Of a stretch of DNA of 64,000 nucleotides, positions 22,819 through 33,467 are shown one piece after another. Made by a program: the position numbers and the translations under genes. Under the pieces are notes generated by a model. The model saw only the letters and a program-made list of their open reading frames with translations. It was not told the DNA's origin and ran no database searches. Each line of letters starts with the position of its first letter. Positions within the stretch are counted from its first letter, which is position 1. Source of the DNA: Phyllostachys edulis (lineage: Eukaryota; Streptophyta; Magnoliopsida; Poales; Poaceae); NCBI GenBank assembly GCA_036346405.1, contig CM070562.1:77891482-77955481 (forward strand). Reading direction: 5' to 3'.

Positions 22819-24728
22819 GAATTTTTTTATTTAATCCTTTTTTTAATTATATTTTAAAATTAATCCGTCACGAACTTTATTTCTAAATCTGACCCCTTTG
22901 GTCACGCCACTTCCCGTGGCGTGACAAAATTGAACTGTCACGCCACGATGTGGCGTGTAAAGGTGCGAGTAAGCCCTCGTATGTAGCGCCGCGTGGAGGG
23001 TTTGCGTGGCATCTGTCACGCCTTCTTTCTTGGCGTGACAGAGAGCGATTATCACGCCGTAGTTTTTGGCGTGACAGATTTATCTGTCACGCCGTGATAA
23101 ATGGCATGACAGGGCTGTACAATTTGTTTGGATTCTATTTGTATGAAAAATAGTTGAAGATACGGTGGTACATAATATGTCTATATTCGCAACTTGAAAA
23201 TAGAATATATAGACTGTACATAAGATACGGTGGTATTTATGTGAGACTAAAGAGACTTCTTTTTAAGTATTATCAACTTTGGCCTAACACACAACACGAC
23301 TACGCGAGCAGGGGTGGTGGGGTAGCCTGGAAAGAACTACACAGGACTAACGGTTTTGTGAGGGGTGCAAACAGGGGACAAGAACAAGAGGTCCAAAGCG
23401 AACTGCAACTTGGAAATGCATCGTGCCTACTGCTAGTACTTCCAATATTTAAAGGCCTGATAACTATCAATGCACATACTTTGTGATCTGATTATGATTT
23501 AGTAATTAATCTGCATGAAACCTTTGTGATCTAATTATGATTTAGCAATGACAGAAATTCTTATAACATAGACAATTGTCACTCATGCAGCCATACTCAA
23601 CATAGAAAACCAGACATGTGAGGGGAATCAGACAATGTAGTACAGTTCTAAGCCGAAATAATAAATGCATGTCACTTTGCATCCAACGGTGTTCAAAATA
23701 ATCACTTGAGCACACGACTTGTGGGTCTCCTAACATTAGCTTGATGACACATGTGGCGGATCACGATGCGCCGTCATCCACAATTTCACTTGATGAAGCC
23801 TTAAGCATATCGGCAATTTTCTCGTTCTAACTTGTAATGTAGGTGAATTTGTCCTTTAAGGCATATACGGCAATTTTGAGATGTTTCCGGGCGAGACAAA
23901 TCCATCTTCCACCGAGATTGGGCGGATCAACCCCGTCCGCACAAGCCTTATATGATACCTATGAACTCCTATCGACATTAGTGTAACAATACCACGTGAA
24001 CCTATGATCAATGTAAAGGATCGAATGATTATTATACCATGGTAATTGCAATCATCTTTCTCGATTATCAATGAATCAACAAGTAGATAAACAACAATGC
24101 GGTAAGAATAGGGAATGAAGTTTCTTCGCCAATGAACAATAGCTATAACTACTCAATCACAGATCAAGCATTGTCTCACAAAACTATATTATACCTCGAT
24201 CTAGAGAAGCCGGTAAGGAAGGACGGCGCCGGGAGGAGGAGGAGGGCAAGGCAAGCTTGACGGGGCATGGAGCAGTGAGCCAGCATGGGAGGACGGTCTG
24301 GGAGCAAAGCCCGTGGCATGCAGGAGTAGAGACGTGGAGGAGCCTGGCCGGGGAGAGAAGTCGACCTCCGACGGCGCGCGAGCGGCGCACAAGAGAGTAG
24401 TAGTAGAAGATAAGAAAAATGAGGAACGGGTCGGGCTGTCCGAACATAAATCCCCATTGTCACGCCAAGTCTCATGGCGTGACAATATACCTAGTCACGC
24501 CATGAGTCCCAGCGTGACCAAAGCTGCCACGCAAGCTCCAAGCTGGCACGACGCGCGGACGAGGGCTTACGTGGCGGCTTTGGTCACGCCACCATGCAGC
24601 GTGTGGCGTGTGATGTTGTTTAATTACGCGAGAGGTGGCGTGACTAAAATGGTTATTTTAAAAATAAAGTCTTGGGAGATTAATTTTAAAATAAAAGTTA
24701 AAAAATAATTATTTAATAAAAAAAATTC
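22819..24728. mobile_element. Non-autonomous long-TIR MULE with palindrome chain
   Basis: The exact 9-bp duplication CCGCTTTGC flanks it at 22810-22818 and 24729-24737; 9-bp TSDs are the Mutator superfamily signature. The ends are inverted: GAATTTTTTTATTTAATCC on the left and, in reverse complement, GAATTTTTTTTATTAAAT on the right, with complementarity continuing for about 100 bp. Inside the arms lie small palindromes of the form GTCACGCC-N-GGCGTGAC: 22901-22925, 22937-22957, 23015-23039, 23052-23075, 23086-23110 on the left, and 24459-24483, 24494-24518, 24593-24613 on the right. The interior (about 23111-24450) has no transposase. A GC-rich segment at about 24200-24420 could be captured gene sequence, but I cannot identify it. 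The shorter relative is at 45593-45955. Confidence 0.9.
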
Positions 24729-24737
24729 CCGCTTTGC

Positions 24738-25728
24738 CAGCTATACCTCAAATCGTATACGTAGGACATAATCATTCATCCTGGTTACGCTCAATTGTTG
24801 GACAGTTTGACCGATGTGACACCTTGGTTTTCTAGCTTAGCAACTATGGATTCGGATTCTCTACGATACCAGCGGAGAACAATGTATTTTATGTCTATAT
24901 GAATAGTGCTATACAGTAATACTGTAGAAAAACACTGCAGGAACAGCACATTTACTGCATTGAAAACCGTAGCATTTTACTGTTCCGTTTGATGCTGTAG
25001 CGCTCTAGACCATTCATTTTAGACCATACTGTAGAGACAATGCTCTAATGACAGCTATTGTAGATCTCTATATTTTTATATTCAATACAGAGGATCGGTT
25101 TCCACCAACTATAAAGCTCCACCAACTATATAGCTCTACTAGAAAAATGGCTCTTGTATTTGTGATCGATTTCACGTAGTTTTTTAGATGGACTTATCTC
25201 AAACTAGATTATCTAGCCTGAGCAATCACCTTTCTTTCCCAGCACGTGAAGACCACAAAGTAGATAGACTCTGGGCTCTGGCGTATCAGGTCAGCGTCTA
25301 CATGATTAACCAATACGAGACAAGAGTCGGCACGGGATCGCGAGCAACAGAGCGAAGACAGGGCAGAGCCGGATGGGCAACGTTCGGATGGAGACACCCG
25401 AACGGACACGGAAGCGGACAGGCACGATCGGACGGACGACTCTGTTCTGCCGAGATAGACCTTTCCACGGGGAATTAATGTTAGTAATTAGCACTAACAA
25501 TATGTTAGATATTTCCGTAAAATTTTCATCGTGACTTTCGGAATTTAATCCTATGATACGTGGAGTTGTGAGTCTTAAGATGTTCCCACTGCCTTCTAAG
25601 GATAAATTTTCTTTTTCATTACCTACTCTTCAGCTATGAGGTGGATCCATTTCGTCCTTGTGTGCTTTTGAAACTTCTTCACTAGACCTGACAACCCGTA
25701 CGTACGAGTGTATGACCAAATCAATGCT
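24738..25728. other. Upstream intergenic region of the WAK gene
   Basis: No gene recognised. A stretch at about 24900-25080 repeats TACTGTAG and its complement, suggesting a decayed MITE, but I could not define ends. The open frames at 25188-25500 have no recognisable domain. Confidence 0.4.
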
Positions 25729-25736
25729 TATAAAAA
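25729..25736 (+). promoter_or_regulatory. Probable TATA box of the WAK gene
   Basis: TATAAAAA about 130 bp upstream of the start codon at 25868, a normal plant spacing that leaves room for a 5' UTR of roughly 100 nt. This is a position-based prediction. Confidence 0.5.
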
Positions 25737-25867
25737 CTTAGTATAAGGAACTACAAGTCTACACGGCTGTTCTCCAACGTAGGATTTCTCTGTTGTATGA
25801 TCTACAACATGCATGTTAAAAACATCATCGCGGCAAGGCAACACCACCATGGGCCAGCAACCTAATA

Positions 25868-28495
25868 ATGCTTCTCCCACTGATCACCGTACTCATTTCG
25901 GCATGGCCGGCGGGAGCAATAACGGCTGCCCAACCAAGCGAAACGTGCCAACGCAGCTGCGGTGGTGTGGACATCCCGTACCCGTTCGGCATCGGCCGCG
26001 GCTGCTACCTCGACTGGACCTTCGAGCTCACCTGCAACCTGACCAGAGACGGCACCTACCGGACCTTCACCGGTGAGCTCGAGGTCATCGACGTCTCCGT
26101 GCGCCGCGGCCAAGCGCGCATCTACAACATGATCACCTTCTGGTGCTACAACCGCACGTCCCAGTCGATGGACGAGCAGAGCAACTGGTGGTACGACATG
26201 GCCGACACGCCGTTCCGGTTCTCCGACGGGGACAACCGGTTCACCGTTGTCGGGTGCAACGCGCTCGCCTACATAGGGTCCCAGAGCCGGAGCCAGTACA
26301 CGACCGGGTGCATGGCCACGTGCCCAGCCGCGGAAAGAAATCCTCTGGGACGGTGCCTCACGTGAGGCCCCGTCCCATCACCGTTGGATCAAAGGGGGGA
26401 GTCGGGATGAACGGTGATGGGGCGGGGCCTCACGATGAGGCCCTGTCCCACTGCATTTTCTTCCCCCAGCCGCGGGGAGCCTCGAGAACGGCACGTGCGC
26501 TGGCATGGGCTGCTGCCAGACGACCATCCCCAAGGGGCTCAACCTCTACGAAGTGTGGTTCGAGGACAAGTTCAACACCTCCGAGATCGCCGGCTTCAGC
26601 CGGTGCAGCTACGCCGTGCTGATGGAGGCAGTGGAGTTCAAGTTCTGGACGACGTACGTCACCACCGGAGACTTCTTAGAGTCCACCGGCGGGAAGGTGC
26701 CGCTGGTGCTCGACTGGGTGGTAGGGAAGGAGACGTGCCGGAAAGCTAAGCAGAACGCGACCGCCTACATGTGCGTCAGCAGCAACAGCGAGTGCGTCGA
26801 CTCTAGAAACGGCCCTGGTTACCTGTGCAACTGCTCCAAAGGGTACGAAGGCAATCCTTACCTGTCTGACGGCTGCCAAGGTCTGTCTCTACTCTTCTTC
26901 CTTCGATCCTGCAAGAAACGATCTCGCCGTGATCAGTTTACACATCAACAAGCTGTAATTCGTTGCCAGTTTACAGAAGTTTTATCCTGACGCCAACGCG
27001 GTTTAATGTTTCGGTTTGCCTTTGCAGATGTTAACGAGTGCGAGGACAAAAGATTCAACTACCCTTGCTCTGTTCCTGGTACCTGTGTTAACACTCCTGG
27101 AGGATTCAATTGTTCTTGCCCAGCCAAGACAACAGGCAACGCTTATAACGGCACATGCGAAGCGAAGAAATTCCAACTTGGAGTGCACATCGCAATTGGT
27201 ACGTCTTCTCCATTTCGCACTTATTCAGCTCGTCGACTACATTTGATCTTGTAAAAATCTGTACATCATCTCCTATTTAGCACTTTGTATGATTTCTGGG
27301 TACACCCCTTACTGCAGGTGTTAGCGTTGGCGTAGTTGTACTAGTAGTCAGCATGTCTTGTGCTTACATTATCCACCAAAAAAGGAGCCTTGCCACTGTA
27401 AAAAGGAGCTACTTCAAGCAACATGGGGGCCTCTTGCTGTTCGAGGAAATGAAGTCAAAACAAGGACTATCCTTCACATTGTTTACCAAAGAAGAACTAG
27501 AAGAAGCAACAAATAAATTTGATGAGCGAAATGTGCTTGGAAAGGGAGGCAACGGTACTGTCTACAAGGGCACTCTGAAAGACAACAGAGTAGTTGCAAT
27601 AAAGAAGTGCAAGTCAATCAACGAGAGACAGAAGAAAGAGTTTGGTAAGGAAATGCTCATCCTATCCCAAATCAATCACAGGAACGTTGTTAAGCTATAT
27701 GGCTGTTGCCTTGAGGTGGAAGTACCTATGCTCGTCTATCAGTTCATCCCAAATGGCAACTTGTACCAACTTATCCATGGCCGACATCACGCATCATGCG
27801 TTTCCTTGGCGACACGTCTGAAGATTGCGCATGAGACTGCTGAAGCGCTTGCTTACCTGCATTCCTGGGCTTCACCCCCAATTATCCATGGCGATGTGAA
27901 ATCACCAAACATACTTATCGATGACAACTACACCGCAAAAGTTTCAGACTTTGGAGCCTCAATATTGGCTCCAACAGACGAAGCCCAGTTTGTTACATTT
28001 GTTCAAGGGACTTGCGGCTACCTCGATCCGGAGTACATGAAGACATGCAAATTGACAGATAAGAGCGACGTATACAGCTTCGGTGTTGTTCTCCTGGAGC
28101 TACTTACCCGTAGAAAGGCATTGAATCTTCAGGCGCTTGAGGGGGAGAAGAACCTCTCATCACATTTTCTTCAAGCTGTGAGCGAGAATAGGCTTGATGG
28201 GATACTGGACGCCCAGATAAAAAACGAGCAAAGCATGGCGCTGATCGAGCAAGTGGCAGAGCTAGCAACGCAGTGCCTAGAGATGGCTAGTGACAGGAGA
28301 CCCTCGATGCGGGAGATTGCTGAAGAGCTTGACAGGCTAAGGAAGCTCTCGCAGCATCCTTGGGGCCTACATACTTCTGAGGAGCTGGAGACCTTGATTG
28401 TTGGGTCGCCAAGCACGTACCCTGAGATAGAGCTTAGCAATGGGTATTTTAGCTTGACTGATTCAGCGTATGTAGGAGTTCAATCTCCACGGTGA
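25868..28495 (+). CDS. Wall-associated receptor kinase (WAK), three exons, exon 1 interrupted by a MITE
   Basis: A plasma-membrane receptor kinase that binds cell-wall pectin (galacturonan) and signals inward. The exons I infer are 25868-26880, 27028-27198 and 27318-28495, with GT-AG introns both in phase 1. The start is followed by a hydrophobic signal peptide (MLLPLITVLISAW). Then come a Cys-rich galacturonan-binding module (CGGVDIPYPFGIGRGC), an EGF-like repeat ending exon 1 (CNCSKGYEGNPYLSDGCQ), a calcium-binding-type EGF in exon 2 (DVNECEDK) and a membrane span at the start of exon 3 (VSVGVVVLVVSMSCAYII). The kinase has the glycine loop LGKGGNGTVYKG, lysine in VAIKK, HGDVKSPN and SDFGAS. 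HGD in place of HRD makes it a non-RD kinase. Without the 142-bp insertion in exon 1 the exons sum to 2220 nt (739 residues), a normal WAK length. With it, the frame stops at 26363-26365, so this allele may be broken unless the insert is spliced. Confidence 0.85.
26332..26464. mobile_element. 133-bp MULE-type MITE in WAK exon 1
   Basis: A perfect 9-bp duplication, CCCAGCCGC, lies at 26323-26331 and 26465-26473. The ends are inverted repeats: GGAAAGAAATCCTCTGGGAC on the left and GGAAGAAAATGCAGTGGGAC in reverse complement on the right. The complementarity continues through CCTCACGTGAGGCCCC / CCTCATCGTGAGGCCCC, so most of the element forms one stem. The net insertion of 142 bp shifts the WAK frame. 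The right end supplies a good splice acceptor (ATTTTCTTCCCCCAG, AG at 26468-26469). Possible donors inside the element are GT at 26353 and 26362. Confidence 0.92.
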
Positions 28496-29771
28496 TGGCC
28501 TGATGGCATTCTTGTTTGTCCCCTGAGTTGTGCAACTACCAGCTGTCTTGTGCTCGTGTATATAAGTTTTTTTTTCTTTTAAAAGATTGCCACGTGATTA
28601 CGTGATATTTTTGTGTACGTTTTCTTCTAAAGATTTCTAGTCAGTACATGGACCTGAGTACCTGACCTTACTTTTGCCAGATGGCAGACTGTTCAATTTC
28701 CCACTGAACCGAAAAATCCGAGCCGAAAAGATTTGACCGGTATTCGGTGTATTCGGTATGACAAATTTGTTGTTTTATTGAGTTTGGTTTTTTTATAAAA
28801 AAAAACGACTAAAAATCAAAAAAACCGAACAAACCAAACCTTCTCTATAAAACCTGAAACAACCCGTGTGACCGCATCCCACAGAATCGCAGGCCAAGTC
28901 CCACGCACTCGCCTGGAGCTTTCTTATAGAGTTGCTGGCCACCACTTCTGCCAAGACGAGCGGTGTGGACAGCCTATTTTACTCGGAAGTCGGAACAGCG
29001 CTGGCCGCTGGCGTTGGCTCGGCCGAAAACGTTTTGGTGGGCCATGCAGCAGCACTGCAATTTGGCCAGGGCCGGGTTGGTGGGGTTCTTGAGTCTTGTG
29101 CTAGTCTGCAGACAACAGTTGTTGACTTGTTGCCTTGTTGGCTGCTGCACTGGCTGCACGCATGCATGCACTGCCGAATAGTGTCGATTGCCGAGTGACA
29201 CGGCCAAACACCAAGGGCATTAATTATCATGCAATGTATTACCGAATCATGATTCATGTCAATTAGATGTTGCATGATTGCTTGCTTCAACAATTATGAG
29301 CATTGAGATGAGCTGAGTGCAAGGTCAATAGTGTCCATTGCTCATGTGTTAGCCTGTTAGGGCCAATAATCAATATTTGTGAGCTGTGACCGCACTAAAG
29401 AGTCGTCGTATCATATTCAATTCGCGTCAACTTTGGTAAATATGGTATTTACCAATACCGTACCGAAAAAAATTAGGATTTACTGCAACCGAACCGTATT
29501 TTTGAAAACACCGTATTTACCGAACTAACAATGTTGTATTTATCGTATGTACCGTATTTACCGAACCGAAAAAACCGAACGAACACCCTTATGCTAGCAA
29601 CACTTCAAGCTTATACATAGGGTACATAGCACATATGCGCCATACTGCCATCTTCTTAGGTTGATCGCTATCAAAAAACTAAACCGCACGAATCTTAAAG
29701 CAACAAGGTTAGCAGTGGGGCAGTGGGTGGTTTGCAAACCAGATCCTCAATATGCTTTAAATTAAATAAGG
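28496..29771. other. WAK 3' flank with hAT-like terminal sequence
   Basis: No gene recognised. The block at about 29440-29592 is full of ACCGAACCGAA and TACCGTATTTACC and ends CGAACACCCTTA. In reverse complement this starts TAAGGGTGTTCG, which resembles the end of plant hAT elements. Related AACCGAAAAA sequence occurs at about 28700-28860. I could not find a matching left terminus or an 8-bp TSD, so at most this is a truncated hAT copy. The 3' UTR and poly(A) site of the WAK gene must start here, but no clear AATAAA is seen. Confidence 0.35.
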
Positions 29772-29969
29772 TGTTTTTGAAAGGATTTGGAAGAAGCCTC
29801 AACCGGCATCATATATTGATCCTCATATATATAGACTACAAACAAGACATTGGTTTATATCTATACAAAAGATTCAAATAACTAGTTTCTATCTATACAA
29901 AGATTACAAGAGATATTGTCGGTTTATGAATAGTAACCGACCAGCAATATTTAAACAGCAATATCCGAA

Positions 29970-31257
29970 CACTACTACAGAAAAGACCTTCACAGACGGT
30001 TCAACAATGTCATGATAGACGGTTTTGTGAGTCGTCTAAGTTTATGGGACAGTAATGATATGAGGTCATCACAAACGGTTTTTAAATCGTCTGTGAAAAA
30101 AACTATCACAGACGGTTTTGAAAAATAACCGTCAATATTACAGACGGTTCTTGTTTAAAACCGTCTGTGAAAATAGACTATCACAGACGATTTTTTAGTA
30201 AAACCGTTTGTGATAGTTTTTTCTATTGAAAAAAAACTAATTTTGAGCCAAACCAATCAATTGTTGGACAGTAGTTTCCATCTGTTGTTTTGATAGTTCG
30301 CACGAAGGTAATTAAAATATACTCTCTCTCTCTCTCTCTCTCTCTCTCAATCAATGGCTCACTCTCTGACGAGGTCGAGTGGAGGCATCCATCCCGAACG
30401 GAATCGGCCTCCCTTGTCGACCACAGATGGAGGTCCTCACTAAGAACAAAATCTGACAGGAAGGAGGGGATAAAATCAAAGTGAGAAGGAACCCTGGATG
30501 GGGATTTAAGGGCAAAACTTCGTGCTCAGTTGAGGCCAAGATGGGGAGCGGTCAGATCTGGCGGCCTCCTGCGGCAGTTATGGATCTCCTACATGTCCCT
30601 CCTCCTCTTCCTCCTCGTCGGCTACGTCTCCTCGCCGAACCGTGTCGGGGAATCGAGGGCGGTTGCCGGAGCTTGGCGTGGGGAGGGGAGAGGGTGAGAC
30701 TGATGGAAGACAAGGCAGGGGTGGGTATAATATATAAGGACAGCACGAAAACATTTCGCCTCCCGCGCAAACGTTCAAAAAATTTCGCGAATCCCAGACG
30801 ACTTCAAATAAAAACCGTCTGTGATGAGCTAATATCACATACGGTTCGTATTAAAAAACCGTCTGTGACTCTGTAGTTTTATCAAAACTTGGATGCACAC
30901 AGAAATGCCTAACTTTGTGATTTTACCATGACTTGAAATGCCCAACATTCCAAGTCACAGAGTCAGGTAGAATCGGGAGATACTTATCACAGACGGTTTT
31001 TAATATAAACCGTCTGTGATGAGATACTTATCACAAATCTCATCACAGATGGTTCGTATTAAGAACCTTCTGTGAAGTATCACAAATAGTTCATGACACG
31101 AATCGTCTATGATATTAGCTCATCACAGACGGTTCTTAGCGTATGCAGTAACAGAGATGGTCGCGTTGGTAAAACCATCTGTGATTATCATTAATACTAA
31201 CGGTTTTAAAAAACCATCTATGATGAGGCGTCTAGTATTAGCATTTTTTTAGTAGTG
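29970..31257. mobile_element. Non-autonomous CACTA (CMC) transposon
   Basis: It starts CACTACTACAGAAAA and ends TTTTTTAGTAGTG, so the termini are inverted CACTACT repeats, and it is flanked by GAA at 29967-29969 and 31258-31260 (the 3-bp TSD typical of this superfamily). Subterminal regions on both sides hold many copies of ACAGACGGTT and AACCGTCTGTGA in both orientations, the usual transposase-binding layout. The interior (about 30350-30780) is GC-rich and contains no transposase; an open frame at 30481-30876 has no recognisable domain. Confidence 0.93.
30321..30348. repeat. (CT)n microsatellite
   Basis: About 14 CT units inside the CACTA element. Confidence 0.97.
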
Positions 31258-31375
31258 GAAGATAGAGATATGATTCGATGCATGTTAACACACCCCCGCA
31301 GTCGCAACGTCGGTTCGGCGGACAGAGAGCGTCGGCAGGGCAGACGGTGAGACTGGTACGAAAGTCAAGAAATAG

Positions 31376-33467
31376 TTAAGACAACAATCCCTTGGTGAAG
31401 ATGTCAGCGAACTGGGATGTGGAAGGAACATGAAGAACACATATCTGTCCCAAAGCCACTTTATCACGCATAAAGTGAAGATCAATCTCAATGTGCTTAG
31501 TGCGTTGATGAAGAACCAGGTTGGTTGTCATGTAGACTGTTGGACCAAAAAGGCGACTAGAGGGGGGGTGAATAGGAGCACGCTCACTTTTTCACTTTGA
31601 TCGGATTCAACACTAATTTCAATCCAGTAGCTATGGAAGCTATGAAGATCAATCTACAAGTACAGTGGAAGACTTGTATTGAATCCAAACTAAAACCCCC
31701 AAAGCAAAAGACCAAAACAGGAACGCAAACCCTAGGGGCGGTCTGACAGGCAGTCTGAGGTCGGTTTGACCGCACCTGACGCAGAACGATGAAAACAGCC
31801 CGAGTTTAAGATTGCAAATTGACTTAACTTTTGATCTACAAGGGCAAACTCCATGAAACTTGACACACCTTCTATAAGATATTAGGAACCAATTCCAATC
31901 AAGGATCATGTAGATCCATGCCAAAGTTTCTATCTTTTTTAGTTTGAACGAAGGTTGCTCCAAAACGAGTCAAAATCCTATCTAAAGACTTGCTTGTGGG
32001 TGATTGATGATCAAGATGATTCTAGATGGGTTCCCACATGTCACAGCAAATTAGATCAAGGCAAGAAACCAAGCACAAACTCGCGGATCAAAGAAAGACT
32101 CAAAATCACCAAATAGAGAGAAGGAAAGCAAATAGACTCATCTTGAGGAATCTTTCCTTGAATTGATTTTGCTATGGTATTAGTTTATAACCACTCCATC
32201 AAGGAGGACAAAGACTCAATACATGAGCACGAAATCAAATCCAACTCTCTAGAACTCTAACCTCCAACTATCTTCTTCCTAAGCAAACTAGGGTTTCAAA
32301 ACAAATGAAAGGGTTGAAGGGGGTGCAGCCACCTCCCTCCTCTATTTATAGTGGAGGCTTAGATCTTCTAGAAGATTGAACCCTAGTGGGCACCCGTTAA
32401 GCCCACACACAAACGGGTCACTCACGCACGTATTTTAAAGCGTTGTCTTCATCTCCTCTTGACCTAATCCGCTTCTCCTTGCGCCATCTTGCGCCGCGGG
32501 TTGGCCAAAGGTCACCAAGGCGGTATTTGGTAAAATTACCAAAATAACCCTTCTCGATCTTTTTCGAAGACCGAGTCCAAACTGCGTGAAGCACTTCCAT
32601 GCTTCGCCACGTGTAGGTTGATCCAGCGGCTCTCATCATGTCGGCAAGTCTCTCCCATCCGGCTCTCACCGAAACCACCATGGCCTTGCACCGACTCCCG
32701 TGCTGCTTGATCAAACCCGTCGCACCGAACTGCCCGTTCGGTCACCTTTGTCCCTTATGCGCCATGCTTGACTCCATTGACCTCACCCGGCATCCCCGAT
32801 CGTTCTGGACCTCAGCTCTCCAAACTTAGTCCCGATCATCCTCGCCGTTGACCGTCGTTGGCCTCCAAGCACCCTACACAACAATAGACAAAGAAATCGA
32901 TTCCGGGAACAAGTTCTTCAAAACATACATCATGCAACACATATGCACTGAAACCCATGAACTTGACCTAACCGAACACTCATCGCCACTTTTGGCCAAT
33001 GAACAATACAAAATCGGTCAGACCGCCATTGAATGGCGGTCGACCCTTGACAATCGACCACGTTCTCACAACGCCGGTCGGCCAGTAGAAAGGCGATCGA
33101 CCGCGCCCAATGCCGGTCGACCGCTCGACTGGCGACATTTCAACCTTTGACGAAAACTCATGATTCGACAAACCTTTAATGACATTGCCAATTGTAACAT
33201 CATCATAAAATCGTGCACATATCCCCATGATATTCACATAGACGGCACTAACGTTGTCGCAAAAGACAATGGTGGCTTTAGACAGGGGACGTCAGAGTTC
33301 ATGAAGGAGGTGCCGCAACCAGGTAGCTTGGGCAACAGTGTTGGCAACGGCGCAGTATTCGGCCTCTACACTAGAGCTTGAAATAGTATTCTGGTGTTTG
33401 GAAGACCAAGATACTAGAGTCTCACCGAGATAAATGCAGTAGCTGGATATAGAACGCCGTGTGTTAG
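31376..33467 (-). pseudogene. pol: Copia RNase H remnant, split by a solo LTR
   Basis: The minus-strand sequence right of the solo LTR (33467-33244) encodes the start of the Copia RNase H module: a C-P-N-T-R-R-S entry, LGETLVSWSSKHQNTIS and SSVEAEYCAVANTVAQATWL. It continues left of the insert with an NLVLHQRTKHIEIDLHFVRD block and FADIFTKGLLS before a stop at 31376-31378. Everything upstream of RNase H is missing, so this is a 5'-truncated element. Its right edge adjoins WAK pseudogene 2. The host-side TSD could not be tested. Confidence 0.8.
31538..33238 (-). mobile_element. Sirevirus solo LTR
   Basis: 1701 bp, starting TGTGAATATCATGGGGATAT (33238, minus) and ending with the GCCTTTTTGGTCCAACA terminus at 31538. 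It is flanked by TAGAC at 31533-31537 and 33239-33243 (exact TSD). A TATA box (TATAAATA) lies at 32343-32350 (minus). It is in the same family as the LTR at 55062-56985 and, in opposite orientation, 46889-48716. It carries palindromic CGGTCGACCG-type motifs at about 33015-33125 and GGTCGGTTTGACCG near 31760. It interrupts the RNase H remnant. Confidence 0.95.

Larger units (their letters stand above)
29772..31290 (-). mobile_element. Copia 3' LTR (interrupted by CACTA)
   Basis: In minus sense it starts TGTTAACATGCATCGAATC at 31290, right after a purine tract (CTGCGGGGGTG), and ends CCTTTCAAAAACA at 29772. The RNase H remnant of the same element lies immediately to the right, so this is the 3' LTR. 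The CACTA element at 29970-31257 sits inside it. The first 100 bp recur in plus orientation at 37145-37243. Without the insert the LTR is about 230 bp. Confidence 0.75.

Noticed and set aside
22901..24644. CRISPR-like array of regularly spaced repeats
   Set aside because: The repeated units are palindromes in a plant MULE with irregular spacing and no spacers of constant length; there is no cas gene and the context is eukaryotic.
24176..24708. Possible gene within the palindrome MULE
   Set aside because: No domain recognised; frames run into the palindromic arm.
26332..26464. Calling the insert an ordinary ancestral WAK intron
   Set aside because: It has a 9-bp target duplication and inverted ends, and no GT donor paired with the first AG keeps the frame, so it is a transposon insertion first; intron behaviour is only a hypothesis.
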